The notes: generated by a model from the letters alone, not told the origin. DNA of 64,000 bases from Aquibacillus sediminis (GCF_005870085.1 NZ_SZNM01000004.1:1-64000), one strand, 5' to 3'; numbered from the stretch's first letter, positions 16,294 through 25,478 are shown. Translations and numbers: made by a program.

Positions 16294-18813
16294 CTATTCT
16301 TGTGATCCATCATAACTAATGAGGTTTGTGAAGGTGCGGTATCCACCTGGAACAAGCCCTTGTATTTGACGATACCAAACAAGGTTCGAATAAATGTACG
16401 AGCCTTCACCATAATCTGTTACTAGAATACCAGATTCAAACGTATCCCCATCAAGGTCTGTCATAGTTAAGAGTGTTTCGTATTGGTTATCCCACTCCAT
16501 TGGGTAATAAAGGCCACGATCTTGAATCCAACCCGACCAGTCATTTTCTGTTATTTCATTTGGTTGATTGAACAATGGATGTTCAGGTTGTAAGATTTCG
16601 TAGTCAGAATCTTCATCGGTAACCCGCCATTCGATCGATGGTTCACCTAATGTTAGTGGGTATGGAGCCGTTGTTTCAGAATCCCAATTGTCCCAAGGTT
16701 TATGATATTGTACAACAACGTTCCCACCATTTTCAGCAAATTCTAATAGTCGATCATTATGCTCTAGTAAATCTTCTCTTGATAAATAGGCACGAATACC
16801 GACGACAACTGTATCGTAATTAGAAAGGTCTGCACTACCAAAGTCTTCAATCTTTGTGACATCCATTCCTACTTCTGTAAGACTGTCGGCAACGGTATCA
16901 AACCCCGATTCGACATAGCCAACTCGTAGGTCGTCATCAAATTGAAGATCAAAGGCGGATACGTCAATACTTGCATCTGTTAAATAATAAAAGGTACCGA
17001 TATGGTCATAGGAAATCACTTGAATACTAGTAGATAATTGTTTTTCATCTACAGTAGCGACTGGTGTAATGTTTAAGGAACTGTTATGATCGATGCCTTC
17101 AGGTGGGGTGAGGTTAAATGTAACAGTTGTCTCTCCATCTTCCGTGCCTAAGCTCACTGTTTTACTGTCTACATTTTCCCACCCGTCAGGAACTTGTAGA
17201 CCAATATCAGTAGTTAAATTATCGTTGGTATTATTCGTCACTTCAACATCGATTTCAATCTCTTCTTGGTCTTTAGCAGTATTAATTGCTAGTGACCCTG
17301 GATTCGCCTTTAAACCGACTTCAGGAAGGACAGCGGTCGTTTCTTCAGTTGTATCAACAAACGTGATGGATTCGTTATCAACCTGGTAGGTGACTTGTGC
17401 GGAAATGGTATCTTCTGCATATGGATCGTAAAAGTCAGCAGCATCAGCTACACCGACATCAAACTCCACGGAAGTTGTTGCACCTGAATCCAACGTATCT
17501 ACGTTAGTAGCATTTGAAACGTCCCAATCTCTTGGAGCATTTAAATCTACTGAGACATCAGTTAAGTCGGTTTGGCCATGATTTTCTAATTCTACTGTTA
17601 CGGATGTCTGATCCCCTTGTGTTAACGTCGGTTTAGCTACTGTCGTTGTCACATCCAATTGTGAGGCAACCTGGCTTACCTCCGTTAATTGCTCTTCTTT
17701 TATATCCAATCGATGAAGTAAATCATTTTTATCAACTTCATCAAATGTAAAGGATTCTACTCTTTCCTTTGTTTTTCGTACTTGTTTTAGCGCCTGATGC
17801 GCCTCTTCTAGAACAGTATCAGAATCTGGATATGCTTTAATGACCTGATTAAGTTGTTTCTGGAGATTTTGCAAGTGTCCTTTTATTTTATTATCGGATT
17901 TGGAAAGATCTGCTGCATATTGATAAAAGTCATAGTGTAACCCTTGAAAGATCGATTGTTCATCTGTTTGATCCCCAACAACAGATTCCGCTAGTTGCAG
18001 GTATTGCATTTGGGAGCCTGGTTCGATATCATTTCCCATCCCTTGACTTTTGTGAAGGTAGCGGGATTCTTCACCAAGTTGTGGATAGGTCATGTCATAA
18101 ACGGGATCATAATCACCGATTTCAAAACCGATCGTTGCCTCTTCTTCGTCAACCGGTAGATAGATCTTTTTGATTTGCCATGGATCAAGACCAATTTCTG
18201 AGTGTTGAGGGAATACATCTGGATCTGCAGCATCCTCGAAAGCTTTGAGACTAAGCTGAGTAATGGCGCGGTGGTGTCCGTGCTGACTTTCTACATCAAG
18301 AAAAGCTGGCATGACGATATCAGGCTTAAATTGGCGAATAAGTCTGATGAAACGTTCATAGGTAACGTCTTCACCCCAAATATTTAGTGTATCATCAGGT
18401 GATTTAGAAAAACCAAAGTCATAAATTGGATCACTAGTGGTTTCACTTAAATGAAAAGCTTCCACACCTGTGACTTCTGAAGCCTCAATCATTTCACGTG
18501 ACCGAATAATGCCTAGTGCATTTCCTAATTCCTCTCCAATCTCATTTTGGCCACCTTCGCCACGATTGGCAATTAAACTAGCAGTATGCACACCTAATCC
18601 TCTTGATAAGTAGGCTAATAGGTGACTACGCTCATCATCAGGATGTGCCCCAGTATTAAGAAAACTTGTTATGGTACTTAAAGGTTTCACAGCACTCCAA
18701 AGTTCTTCATTATGTCCGTTTTCTTCCTTACTTTCTTGGCCAAACGTAACAGAAGGGAGGAGCAATGGAAGGATCAACATTGCAACCATAAAGATTTTTA
18801 AACGTTTTGTCAC
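16294..18813 (-). CDS. Secreted PIG-L-family deacetylase with NEW3 and ThuA/glutaminase-like domains
   Basis: 839 residues from a GTG start. AAAGGAGA is well spaced for that GTG, not for the ATG eleven codons upstream. A signal peptide covers about residues 1-26. The PIG-L zinc deacetylase domain has HPDDE at 57-61 and a later HGHH near 176; family members remove N-acetyl groups from GlcNAc-type sugars. Two immunoglobulin-like NEW3 domains follow (about 390-480 and 505-595; DVTTTVAKPTLTQGDQTSV, ANPGSLAINTAKDQEEI). The last 210 residues resemble the class I glutaminase/ThuA fold (RVGYVESGFDTVADSLTEVG, NYDTVVVGIRAYLSREDLL). It is the last gene of a sugar-uptake operon, so extracellular trimming of an acetylated glycan before import is inferred. 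Confidence 0.85.
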   Translation of the reverse strand: MTKRLKIFMVAMLILPLLLPSVTFGQESKEENGHNEELWSAVKPLSTITSFLNTGAHPDDERSHLLAYLSRGLGVHTASLIANRGEGGQNEIGEELGNALGIIRSREMIEASEVTGVEAFHLSETTSDPIYDFGFSKSPDDTLNIWGEDVTYERFIRLIRQFKPDIVMPAFLDVESQHGHHRAITQLSLKAFEDAADPDVFPQHSEIGLDPWQIKKIYLPVDEEEATIGFEIGDYDPVYDMTYPQLGEESRYLHKSQGMGNDIEPGSQMQYLQLAESVVGDQTDEQSIFQGLHYDFYQYAADLSKSDNKIKGHLQNLQKQLNQVIKAYPDSDTVLEEAHQALKQVRKTKERVESFTFDEVDKNDLLHRLDIKEEQLTEVSQVASQLDVTTTVAKPTLTQGDQTSVTVELENHGQTDLTDVSVDLNAPRDWDVSNATNVDTLDSGATTSVEFDVGVADAADFYDPYAEDTISAQVTYQVDNESITFVDTTEETTAVLPEVGLKANPGSLAINTAKDQEEIEIDVEVTNNTNDNLTTDIGLQVPDGWENVDSKTVSLGTEDGETTVTFNLTPPEGIDHNSSLNITPVATVDEKQLSTSIQVISYDHIGTFYYLTDASIDVSAFDLQFDDDLRVGYVESGFDTVADSLTEVGMDVTKIEDFGSADLSNYDTVVVGIRAYLSREDLLEHNDRLLEFAENGGNVVVQYHKPWDNWDSETTAPYPLTLGEPSIEWRVTDEDSDYEILQPEHPLFNQPNEITENDWSGWIQDRGLYYPMEWDNQYETLLTMTDLDGDTFESGILVTDYGEGSYIYSNLVWYRQIQGLVPGGYRTFTNLISYDGSQE

Positions 18814-18923
18814 TATGGAAAATCTCCTTTCAAAGTTGTTAAACATCAGAAGCTAGGAGTAACTTATACTGTTGGGTTCTTTCATGAATCACCTCCTAAA
18901 AGAAACATTTTACTGATGACTAT

Positions 18924-19733
18924 TTATTTCATACCCGTCAACGTAATCCCTTTAATAATATGACGCTGTAATAGAATGAAAACAAGAATTAACGGGATGA
19001 CGGAAATGGTTGCCCCTGTCATAATTAAATGCCATTTGGATTCGGCTTCACCAGAGGAAAAGAAGGATAGACCAACAGGTAGTGTTCTTAGACCCGATGA
19101 TTCTATCACGATTAATGGCCATAGAAATGCATTCCAGTTACTTAAAAACGTGAAGATCCCTAAAGCAGAAATGGCAGGCCATACTTGTGGAATGGCTACT
19201 TTAAAGAAAATAGCAAATTCATTCATTCCATCAATTCGAGCCGCGTTTATTAGGTCATCAGGAATTTTTTCCATAAATTGACGCATTAAAAACACACCAA
19301 AACCAGTCATCAATCCTGGAAATAAAATGCCCCAATACGTATCTGTCCAACCGAAGTCAGAACTCATCATGTACCAAGGGATAATAAGCATTTCAGTTGG
19401 AACCATTAATGTACTTAAAATCATGATAAATAGCACAGTACGACCAACAAAGGAAAACTTGGCAATAATGTAACCAACAAGCGTATCAAAAAATAACACA
19501 CTAATCGTCGTAATAATAGCGATGATAATACTGTTTAAAAACCATCTTAAAAACAAGCTTTCTTCAAATATATGTTTGTAATTTTCTAAGGTTGGTGACT
19601 CAGGTATAATATTTAAATTAAAAATATCCATTGGTGCTTTTAATGAAGTAGAGAGCATCCAAACAAATGGAAATACCATGACGACGGCACCAATGATCAA
19701 TAGTAAGTATGGCCATAATTTTGATCGTTTCAA
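18924..19733 (-). CDS. Carbohydrate ABC transporter permease, MalG type
   Basis: 269 residues with six membrane helices. The cytoplasmic EAA loop reads DDLINAARIDGMNEFAIFFKVAIPQVWPA, the docking site for the ATPase. Belongs to the CUT1 family of di/oligosaccharide importers (MalG/LacG/AraQ-like). It starts 19 bases after the MalF-type permease gene in the same operon. No ATP-binding subunit is encoded in the operon, so a shared MsmK-type ATPase from elsewhere is likely. Confidence 0.92.
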   Translation of the reverse strand: MKRSKLWPYLLLIIGAVVMVFPFVWMLSTSLKAPMDIFNLNIIPESPTLENYKHIFEESLFLRWFLNSIIIAIITTISVLFFDTLVGYIIAKFSFVGRTVLFIMILSTLMVPTEMLIIPWYMMSSDFGWTDTYWGILFPGLMTGFGVFLMRQFMEKIPDDLINAARIDGMNEFAIFFKVAIPQVWPAISALGIFTFLSNWNAFLWPLIVIESSGLRTLPVGLSFFSSGEAESKWHLIMTGATISVIPLILVFILLQRHIIKGITLTGMK

Positions 19734-19752
19734 CCACTGTCCCCCCTTTTTA

Positions 19753-20727
19753 CTAATAATCGAATTTCTTTGTTAGCACTTTCATTTGGAAGAGTGTTAA
19801 TCCCAAGATAAATAAAAATAAAATGACGGTTGCAGCGGAAGCTAATCCCATATCAAATTGTCGGAAGGCTAATTGATAAATATAGACAACAATTGATAGG
19901 GTTGAATTTAATGGGCCACCAGATCCATCGACACTCATATTTACGACTTGAGTAAATGAAATCTGAATAAAATTGATCGTACCAATCACAGCAGAGAAGA
20001 CAATGGTTGGATTGAGCAATGGTACCGTAACACGCCAAAACTTTTGCCATGGGGTAGCCCCATCAATATCGGCAGCCTCATATAACATTTCAGGGATATT
20101 TTCAAGACCTGCCAAAAATAACACCATTTGAAAGCCAATCGATTGCCAAATCATCGCCGCAATAATGACGTAAATCGCTTGATCAGGTGAATTTAAGAAT
20201 GGCTGTGGTGGAATTCCGATTTTTACGAATAAATCATTGATAATCCCATTTCCCATTAAAATCCATTGAAACACCCAACTGATCGCCACAATACTAGTCA
20301 CATAAGGGATAAAATAAATCACACGAAATAGACCAACAAACCGATTAATTTTATGCAATAATAAAGCAACAATAATCCCAAACATTAATTGACCAGTTAC
20401 CCCTAAGGCGATATATAGAATCGTATTAAAAATGGAGCGGATAAAAACTTCATCTTGAAATAGGGCAACATAATTATCCATCCCTACGAATGGTGCTGCA
20501 TCACTTGAAAGCAAATTCCAGTCTCTAAATCCAACATTAAAGGTGAACAATGTTGGTAAAATTCGAATGCCAAGATAAAATAGAATGGGTAGCAATAAAC
20601 AGGTGTAAACAAATATATATTTTTGCCGTTTTTGACTTCCTTTAAGTTTTGTCATCAAGGATGGTTTGTTTGTTGTAGTAGATTGATTCGTTTCTGTCTG
20701 ATTGGATGGGTTATGATGGGTTTTCAT
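19753..20727 (-). CDS. Carbohydrate ABC transporter permease, MalF type
   Basis: 324 residues with six helices after a 40-residue polar N-terminus. The EAA loop reads PEMLYEAADIDGATPWQKFWRVTVPLLNPT. CUT1 family, partner of the downstream MalG-type subunit. AAGGAGGTGCACG immediately before the ATG at 20727 fixes the start; the longer upstream reading frame has no such site. The gene follows the binding-protein gene by about 60 bases, the usual place for a processing or attenuating signal, though none is clear here. Confidence 0.92.
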   Translation of the reverse strand: MKTHHNPSNQTETNQSTTTNKPSLMTKLKGSQKRQKYIFVYTCLLLPILFYLGIRILPTLFTFNVGFRDWNLLSSDAAPFVGMDNYVALFQDEVFIRSIFNTILYIALGVTGQLMFGIIVALLLHKINRFVGLFRVIYFIPYVTSIVAISWVFQWILMGNGIINDLFVKIGIPPQPFLNSPDQAIYVIIAAMIWQSIGFQMVLFLAGLENIPEMLYEAADIDGATPWQKFWRVTVPLLNPTIVFSAVIGTINFIQISFTQVVNMSVDGSGGPLNSTLSIVVYIYQLAFRQFDMGLASAATVILFLFILGLTLFQMKVLTKKFDY

Positions 20728-20787
20728 CGTGCACCTCCTTGTCGAAAGTGGGATCAAAGGGAATCCCCTTGATCCCATGCAACTGAG

Positions 20788-22134
20788 TTACTTACTACTC
20801 CAGTATTCGTCATATAGTTCTTGTGTCGATTCTACTAACTCGTTAAAGGCTTCTTCTGGGTCAGCGCCTTCTTGTAGTACACGGTTAGCTGCATCAATTA
20901 CTAGATCACGTTCTCTCGTTTCATCAACGAAGAAGTGTGCATTCGCAAATGGCAATGATTCGATAAACGGACCGTAAATGTCGTCATCAACAAATTTGTC
21001 TTGCATCGCTACCGCTTCTTTTGCAGGTAATTCACCAGTAGCGTCTAACCATCTCTCCATAACATCCTCGGACGTCAAGAAGTTAAGAAACTCTGTAGCC
21101 GCTTCAAGTTTTTCTCCTTCCACACGTGACGTAATACCATTTGTCCAGAACGATGCATTTGTGGATTGATCATCTTTTCCTGGGAGTGGTGCAATCGCAT
21201 AATTTAAGTCAGGGGCATCGGATTGTAATGTACCAACACGGAATGACCCATCCACATTCATGGCAGCTTTTTCCGTTACAAAGGCAGTAACGTCATCCGT
21301 GTAGAAACCTTGTTCAGATGTTTCCAATTCAGTTGGGAAACTTAACCAATACTTAAATGCTTCTAACCCTGCAGGATCATCTCCCCAAACAACATCTTTA
21401 CGGTCATCGCCTAGTACTTGACCACCAGCTTGAAGTGTCAACCCATCACGAAGCCAGTGATGCCCTTGTTGTGCAGGTTCCCAAGCCATTCCAGATTGTT
21501 CTAGGCGACCATTGTTCGACTTCGTTAATTCAACCGCGTAATCTTGTAATTCATCCCATGTCTCTGGTGGAGAATTTGGATCAAGTCCAGCTTCTTCAAA
21601 TAGGTCTTTATTGTAGAATAGAGCAAGTGTACGAACGGCTGTTGGAATTGTCCAATATTCCCCATCCATTTTCGTTGCTTCCACTAATGGGAAAAATTCG
21701 TCTTCTATTTGATCATGTGGAAACGCATCTTGTGGTAATGGTTGTAGATAGCCAGCATCTACATACGTTGGTACCCAACCATAGAATAAATTAATGACGT
21801 CTGGACCTCGACCAGCGGGTACTTGTGCAGCAACTTGTTCATTGTATTGATCATATGGAAAATTCGTTTGTTCCACCTTAATTCCAGGGTTTTCTGCTTC
21901 AAATTCTTCAATTAACTCATCCATTAAATCTACCTTTGAATCAAACGAATATTGCCAATACTCTAAAGTGATTTGATCCTCATCATCATTGGATTGTTCT
22001 GTATTCTCTGTGTCTTCTCCAACATCTGACGGATCTGTCTCACTTTCAGAATTGTCACTGTTACCACTACATGCTGCTAACAAAAATACTAGCAGCATTC
22101 CTCCTAGAAATGCGAGATACCATTTTCTGTTCAT
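20788..22134 (-). CDS. Sugar-binding lipoprotein of a CUT1 ABC transporter
   Basis: 448 residues. The signal peptide ends with LLAAC (lipobox, Cys22), followed by a Ser/Asp/Glu-rich linker of about 30 residues that tethers the protein outside the membrane. The rest is a family 1 solute-binding fold: ITLEYWQYSFDSKVDLMDELIEEFEAENPGIKVEQ at the start, RGPDVINLFYGW, then TWDELQDYAVELTK. The ligand is unknown; the operon's deacetylase hints at an amino-sugar-containing saccharide. GGGGGAG precedes the ATG at 22134. Second gene after the ROK repressor. Confidence 0.9.
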   Translation of the reverse strand: MNRKWYLAFLGGMLLVFLLAACSGNSDNSESETDPSDVGEDTENTEQSNDDEDQITLEYWQYSFDSKVDLMDELIEEFEAENPGIKVEQTNFPYDQYNEQVAAQVPAGRGPDVINLFYGWVPTYVDAGYLQPLPQDAFPHDQIEDEFFPLVEATKMDGEYWTIPTAVRTLALFYNKDLFEEAGLDPNSPPETWDELQDYAVELTKSNNGRLEQSGMAWEPAQQGHHWLRDGLTLQAGGQVLGDDRKDVVWGDDPAGLEAFKYWLSFPTELETSEQGFYTDDVTAFVTEKAAMNVDGSFRVGTLQSDAPDLNYAIAPLPGKDDQSTNASFWTNGITSRVEGEKLEAATEFLNFLTSEDVMERWLDATGELPAKEAVAMQDKFVDDDIYGPFIESLPFANAHFFVDETRERDLVIDAANRVLQEGADPEEAFNELVESTQELYDEYWSSK

Positions 22135-22190
22135 GAAAACTCCCCCTATAAAAATTATTTTAAAGGACAAAATGTCACTTTAAACCATGT

Positions 22191-23369
22191 TTAAACGATT
22201 AAAACGGATTTATGTTCCCTTAATACTAAGTAAGCGGCACCTAGTAAAGATACATGTTCGACATTGGTAATGGAGATTGTTGTTTGGATCGGTAGATGTT
22301 TTTGTATGGTAGTAGTGATGGAAGGTAAATATGGGTGCATCGATTTGGAAATTCCTCCGCCAAGTACAATGTGTGCTGGGTTTAGGATGGAAATTAGATT
22401 AATTAAGGCAAAAGAGAGGTGTGAGATCGTTTCGTTGACGACGTGTTTAGCGTTTGGATTCCCTTTATTAGCTAGTTGAAAGATTTCTTTGGCGGATAAT
22501 GGCTCTTCATTAGGATTGATATCTGCCATTCGACTCGAAATGGAGGGACCACCGACATGGCTGTCTAAAAAACCATAACCATGAAAAGCTTGCGTATAGT
22601 TCTTTTTGGCAGTATCCATATTCGTAATCATATAGCCGATTTCACCGGCGGCATAGGCGAATCCTCGATAAAGATTCCCATTAATAATAAGTCCACAACC
22701 GATTCCGGTTCCTAGGGTGATCATGACAAAGTTCTGTTTCGTTTTACCAGTCCCTTTCCATTGTTCGCCAAGGGCCGCGACATTGACATCATTGTCGAGG
22801 TAAACAGGGCAGGGGAGTAACTGTTCTAGCTCTTCCTTGATCGGTTTGTTTCTCCAACCAAGGCTTGGGGCATCGATTACAATCCCCTTATGAAAATCGG
22901 TAATCCCTGGCACACCAACCCCTATACCGTAAATCTTCTTGAAATCCAGGTTGTTGTTCTCTAATAAGTTTTTGGTCGTTGTGGCGATCGAGTCGATAAG
23001 ATGTGTGTGTGTTTGGGTAGCAAGTGTTGTTTGATCGATGATTGTACCAGCTAAGTTCATAATGCCGATTTCTGTTGTGGTCCCACCGATATCGATTCCA
23101 ATTAAGTAATAAGCTTGCTCATTAAAATAAAGAAGAAATGGTTTCCTTCCACCAGATGGACTTGCTCTAGGACTCTCTTGTTCATGGATCCATTCTTGTT
23201 CGATTAGTTCATCAATGAGCGTTGAAACAGTCGGTTTGCTAATTGCTAATGACTTGGCGATATCTGAACGAGAGTGTCCGGGGTGATGTTGAATGTATGT
23301 TAATACTTTTTTCTTGTTGATGGATTTGATGGAAGTGGAATCTATTTGGAAATCGCGTCTGCTTGTAAT
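22191..23369 (-). CDS. ROK-family (XylR/NagC-type) repressor with probable ATT start codon
   Basis: About 392 residues. The N-terminal winged helix is clear when translation is extended upstream of the first ATG: GHSRSDIAKSLAISKPTVS then TLIDELIEQEWI and a GGRKP wing. The ROK sugar-binding fold follows (YYLIGIDIGGTTTEIG; later TLGTGIGCG and PHIVLGGG-type motifs). The frame has no ATG, GTG or TTG from the stop near 23378 down to 23060, which is inside the ROK fold. An ATT at 23369 lies nine bases after AAAGGAG and is the best candidate. Family members repress sugar genes and release DNA on binding sugar. First gene of the operon; an operator-like palindrome lies just upstream. Confidence 0.85.
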   Translation of the reverse strand: MTSRRDFQIDSTSIKSINKKKVLTYIQHHPGHSRSDIAKSLAISKPTVSTLIDELIEQEWIHEQESPRASPSGGRKPFLLYFNEQAYYLIGIDIGGTTTEIGIMNLAGTIIDQTTLATQTHTHLIDSIATTTKNLLENNNLDFKKIYGIGVGVPGITDFHKGIVIDAPSLGWRNKPIKEELEQLLPCPVYLDNDVNVAALGEQWKGTGKTKQNFVMITLGTGIGCGLIINGNLYRGFAYAAGEIGYMITNMDTAKKNYTQAFHGYGFLDSHVGGPSISSRMADINPNEEPLSAKEIFQLANKGNPNAKHVVNETISHLSFALINLISILNPAHIVLGGGISKSMHPYLPSITTTIQKHLPIQTTISITNVEHVSLLGAAYLVLREHKSVLIV

Positions 23370-23406
23370 AGTATTTCACTCCTTTATGAATTAGTATGAA
23401 AGCATG

Positions 23407-23425
23407 GTTAGTAAACTTAACTAAC
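23407..23425 (-). promoter_or_regulatory. Probable ROK repressor operator
   Basis: Perfect palindrome GTTAGT-7 bases-ACTAAC, close to XylR-type operators (TTAGTT...AACTAA). It sits at about +8 to +26 of the predicted transcript, where bound repressor would block the operon, including the repressor's own gene. Confidence 0.65.
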
Positions 23426-23438
23426 TTGATTTAATTTT

Positions 23439-23467
23439 AGAATACTATGGGAACTATCGGACGTCAA
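23439..23467 (-). promoter_or_regulatory. Sigma-A promoter of the sugar operon
   Basis: On the minus strand TTGACG (23467-23462), 17 bases, TATTCT (23444-23439): a near-consensus pair ending just upstream of the operator palindrome. Confidence 0.7.
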
Positions 23468-23549
23468 CAATTAATTAGAATATTATGAATTTTCTTAAAA
23501 ATAACTTTACAACAGTGAGTTTCATTCTATACAATGTTGGTAAGTAAAG

Positions 23550-23565
23550 CTAATTAACGAATTAG
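23550..23565. promoter_or_regulatory. Palindrome upstream of the lyase gene
   Basis: CTAATT-AACG-AATTAG, between the divergent operon and the lyase start. It partly resembles the ROK operator and may allow co-regulation of both directions, but the match is loose. Confidence 0.35.
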
Positions 23566-23597
23566 TTGATTATATGAATGCATTGGGGTGTTTATTA

Positions 23598-25025
23598 ATG
23601 GATGGGTTTAAAAAGCAGTTTCAAGCTCAAGATGGTACCGCATTTCCCGGCAAAACCTATGTGGAGGAACTTTTAAAACCGGTATTCAATGACCAAAAAG
23701 AACACTTATTCGACGCAATGTTCAACATTCATAAAGCACATTCGACCATGTTAATGGAGCAAAGAATTATTACGGAAAACGAATATAAAAAAATAACGGA
23801 AGGGATTAGCCATGTAGAAAAGATGGACCAAAGCAAGATCCATTATTCCCCTGAATATGAGGACCTTTTTTTCTTGGTCGAATCTAAAATAAGTGAGCGA
23901 ATAGGGGAAGAGCTAGCAGGAAAAATGCACATCGCCAAAAGTAGAAATGATATGGGGGAGGCGATGTACCGAATAGTAATTAGAGACTATATATCACAGG
24001 CGATTCTTGAAGCAGAACGATTAAATGAAGTAATTCTCACGCAAGCGGAAAACCATTTACATTCTGTTATGCCAGCACATACCCATACACAACCAGCACA
24101 GCCGACTACATTTGGACATTATTTAGTAGCGGTCCATGATAATCTTGCGCGTGATATGGAGAGATTAAAACAGGCATATCGAACGGTCAATCAATCACCA
24201 ATGGGAGCTGCAGCCATCACGACAACTGGGTTTCCAATCAATCGGGAGCGAATGGTTGAATTACTCGGATTTGATGGACTGATTGAAAATTCTTATGATG
24301 CCATTGCTACTGGTGATTATCTGATTGAGGCTGCACAAGCCTTGGTGAGTACAATGACTAATATCGGTCGTTGGTTGCAGGAACTGTTACGAATGGCTTC
24401 TAAAGAAGTAGGGTTAATCAAAGTCTCGGATGCCTATGTACAAATTAGCAGTATCATGCCGCAAAAAAGAAATCCTGTTTCAATTGAACATTCCCGTGCG
24501 ATTGCGAGTAGCGCTGCAGCTGAAGGGATGGCGGTCGTTCACATGATTCATAACACCCCTTATGGAGATATAAATGATACCGAAGATGACTTACAACCAC
24601 ATCTTTATTCTGGCTACCGGAAAGCAATTCGAGTGTTGCGATTAATGCATGCCGTGATTCTAACAATGGATTTTAATCGTGAGCGTGCATTCAAGCAAGC
24701 GAGGGAACATATGATTACGATTACGGAATTAGCGGATGTACTCGCCCGTGACTATAATATTTCTTTTAGAAAGGCACATAAGAAAGCGAGTGTCATAGCT
24801 AAAAAGGCAGATAGCGCACAGAAACAATTGTATGAATTGCCGCTCACAACTGTCAATCAATGGTTGGGAGACGTTGAACTAAAAAGCGAAGACTGGCAAG
24901 CCATTATCGACCCTGCCGTTTTTATAGAAAGAAGAAAAGTAACAGGCGGAACCAACCCACAAACAGTAAAAACCATGATCGAAAAAAGGAAATGGGACAC
25001 GGGGACAGGGCACTTGTCCCCGTGA
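23598..25025 (+). CDS. Argininosuccinate lyase-family protein (ArgH-like), C-terminus altered by a repeat
   Basis: 475 residues of the fumarase/aspartase superfamily. The signature SSIMPQKRNPVSIEH gives the catalytic-loop serine, with KSRNDMGEA and HTHTQPAQPTTFGHY as the other active-site segments. ArgH splits argininosuccinate to arginine and fumarate, but no argG or other arginine gene is adjacent, so this may be a paralogue acting on another substrate. It diverges from the sugar operon. The last residues (WDTGTGHLSP) and the stop codon come from the dispersed palindromic repeat, copy 2, so the native end has been replaced. The start at 23598 follows GGGGTG; the ATG at 23574 has no ribosome site. 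Confidence 0.8.
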   Translation: MDGFKKQFQAQDGTAFPGKTYVEELLKPVFNDQKEHLFDAMFNIHKAHSTMLMEQRIITENEYKKITEGISHVEKMDQSKIHYSPEYEDLFFLVESKISERIGEELAGKMHIAKSRNDMGEAMYRIVIRDYISQAILEAERLNEVILTQAENHLHSVMPAHTHTQPAQPTTFGHYLVAVHDNLARDMERLKQAYRTVNQSPMGAAAITTTGFPINRERMVELLGFDGLIENSYDAIATGDYLIEAAQALVSTMTNIGRWLQELLRMASKEVGLIKVSDAYVQISSIMPQKRNPVSIEHSRAIASSAAAEGMAVVHMIHNTPYGDINDTEDDLQPHLYSGYRKAIRVLRLMHAVILTMDFNRERAFKQAREHMITITELADVLARDYNISFRKAHKKASVIAKKADSAQKQLYELPLTTVNQWLGDVELKSEDWQAIIDPAVFIERRKVTGGTNPQTVKTMIEKRKWDTGTGHLSP

Positions 25026-25057
25026 GTGCGGGACAACAAACCTGTCCCCATGTCCCA
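24993..25057 (+). repeat. Dispersed palindrome, copy 2 (overlaps the 3' end of the lyase gene)
   Basis: Same outer and inner arms as copy 1 with two changes. Its first half is translated as the last ten residues and stop of the lyase. Confidence 0.85.
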
Positions 25058-25068
25058 TCTATAGATAG

Positions 25069-25101
25069 AAAAGGGCAGGTCTTTACGACTTGTCCTTTTT
25101 C
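25069..25101. terminator. Bidirectional intrinsic terminator
   Basis: AAAAGGGCAGGTC and GACTTGTCCTTTTT pair with one mismatch around a short loop, between the converging lyase and 75-residue genes. Confidence 0.7.
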
Positions 25102-25124
25102 AATGTGCGAGATAATTCGTATTT

Positions 25125-25352
25125 CTAACGAACAAGAACAGCGATTTCTTGATCGCGCTGATGTCGTTCCTCATCTGTTACTAAATCATATTTTTTCAGT
25201 AAATGAAAGAAGGTGTTTAACACTTCTTGTGATGGTTTGGTTCCTAGAAACTCTTTTCCTTCTTGATATAAATTTTGTGGAAGAAAGGCTTGTTGATCAT
25301 TTAATTTTTGCCTCACATCTTCTAACGAATGATCGATATTACATTTCCCCAT
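25125..25352 (-). CDS. Small soluble protein of unknown function, flanked by repeats
   Basis: 75 residues, charged and helical (NIDHSLEDVRQKLND; VLNTFFHLLKKYDLVTDEERHQRDQEIAVL). No recognised family, signal peptide or membrane segment. AAGGAGGGATACT before the ATG at 25352 decides the start; the longer in-frame extension upstream is only the translated palindromic repeat. Direct copies 2 and 3 of that repeat flank the gene about 420 bases apart. Confidence 0.6.
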   Translation of the reverse strand: MGKCNIDHSLEDVRQKLNDQQAFLPQNLYQEGKEFLGTKPSQEVLNTFFHLLKKYDLVTDEERHQRDQEIAVLVR

Positions 25353-25412
25353 AGTATCCCTCCTTAACAGTATCTTAAGTCGACTATATAGTGTTTGCGC
25401 TCTTTGATCAAG

Positions 25413-25478
25413 TGGGACATGGGGACAGGGCACTTGTCCCAGTGAGGGCCGGGACAACAAACCTGTCCCCATGTCCCA
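25413..25478 (+). repeat. Dispersed palindrome, copy 3
   Basis: A 66-bp copy nearly identical to copy 1, upstream of the 75-residue gene and of the divergent WYL regulator. Confidence 0.85.

Noticed and set aside
25353-25472. N-terminal extension of the 75-residue protein
   Set aside because: The extension is the translated palindromic repeat plus leader; the strong AAGGAGGG site lies directly before the internal ATG.
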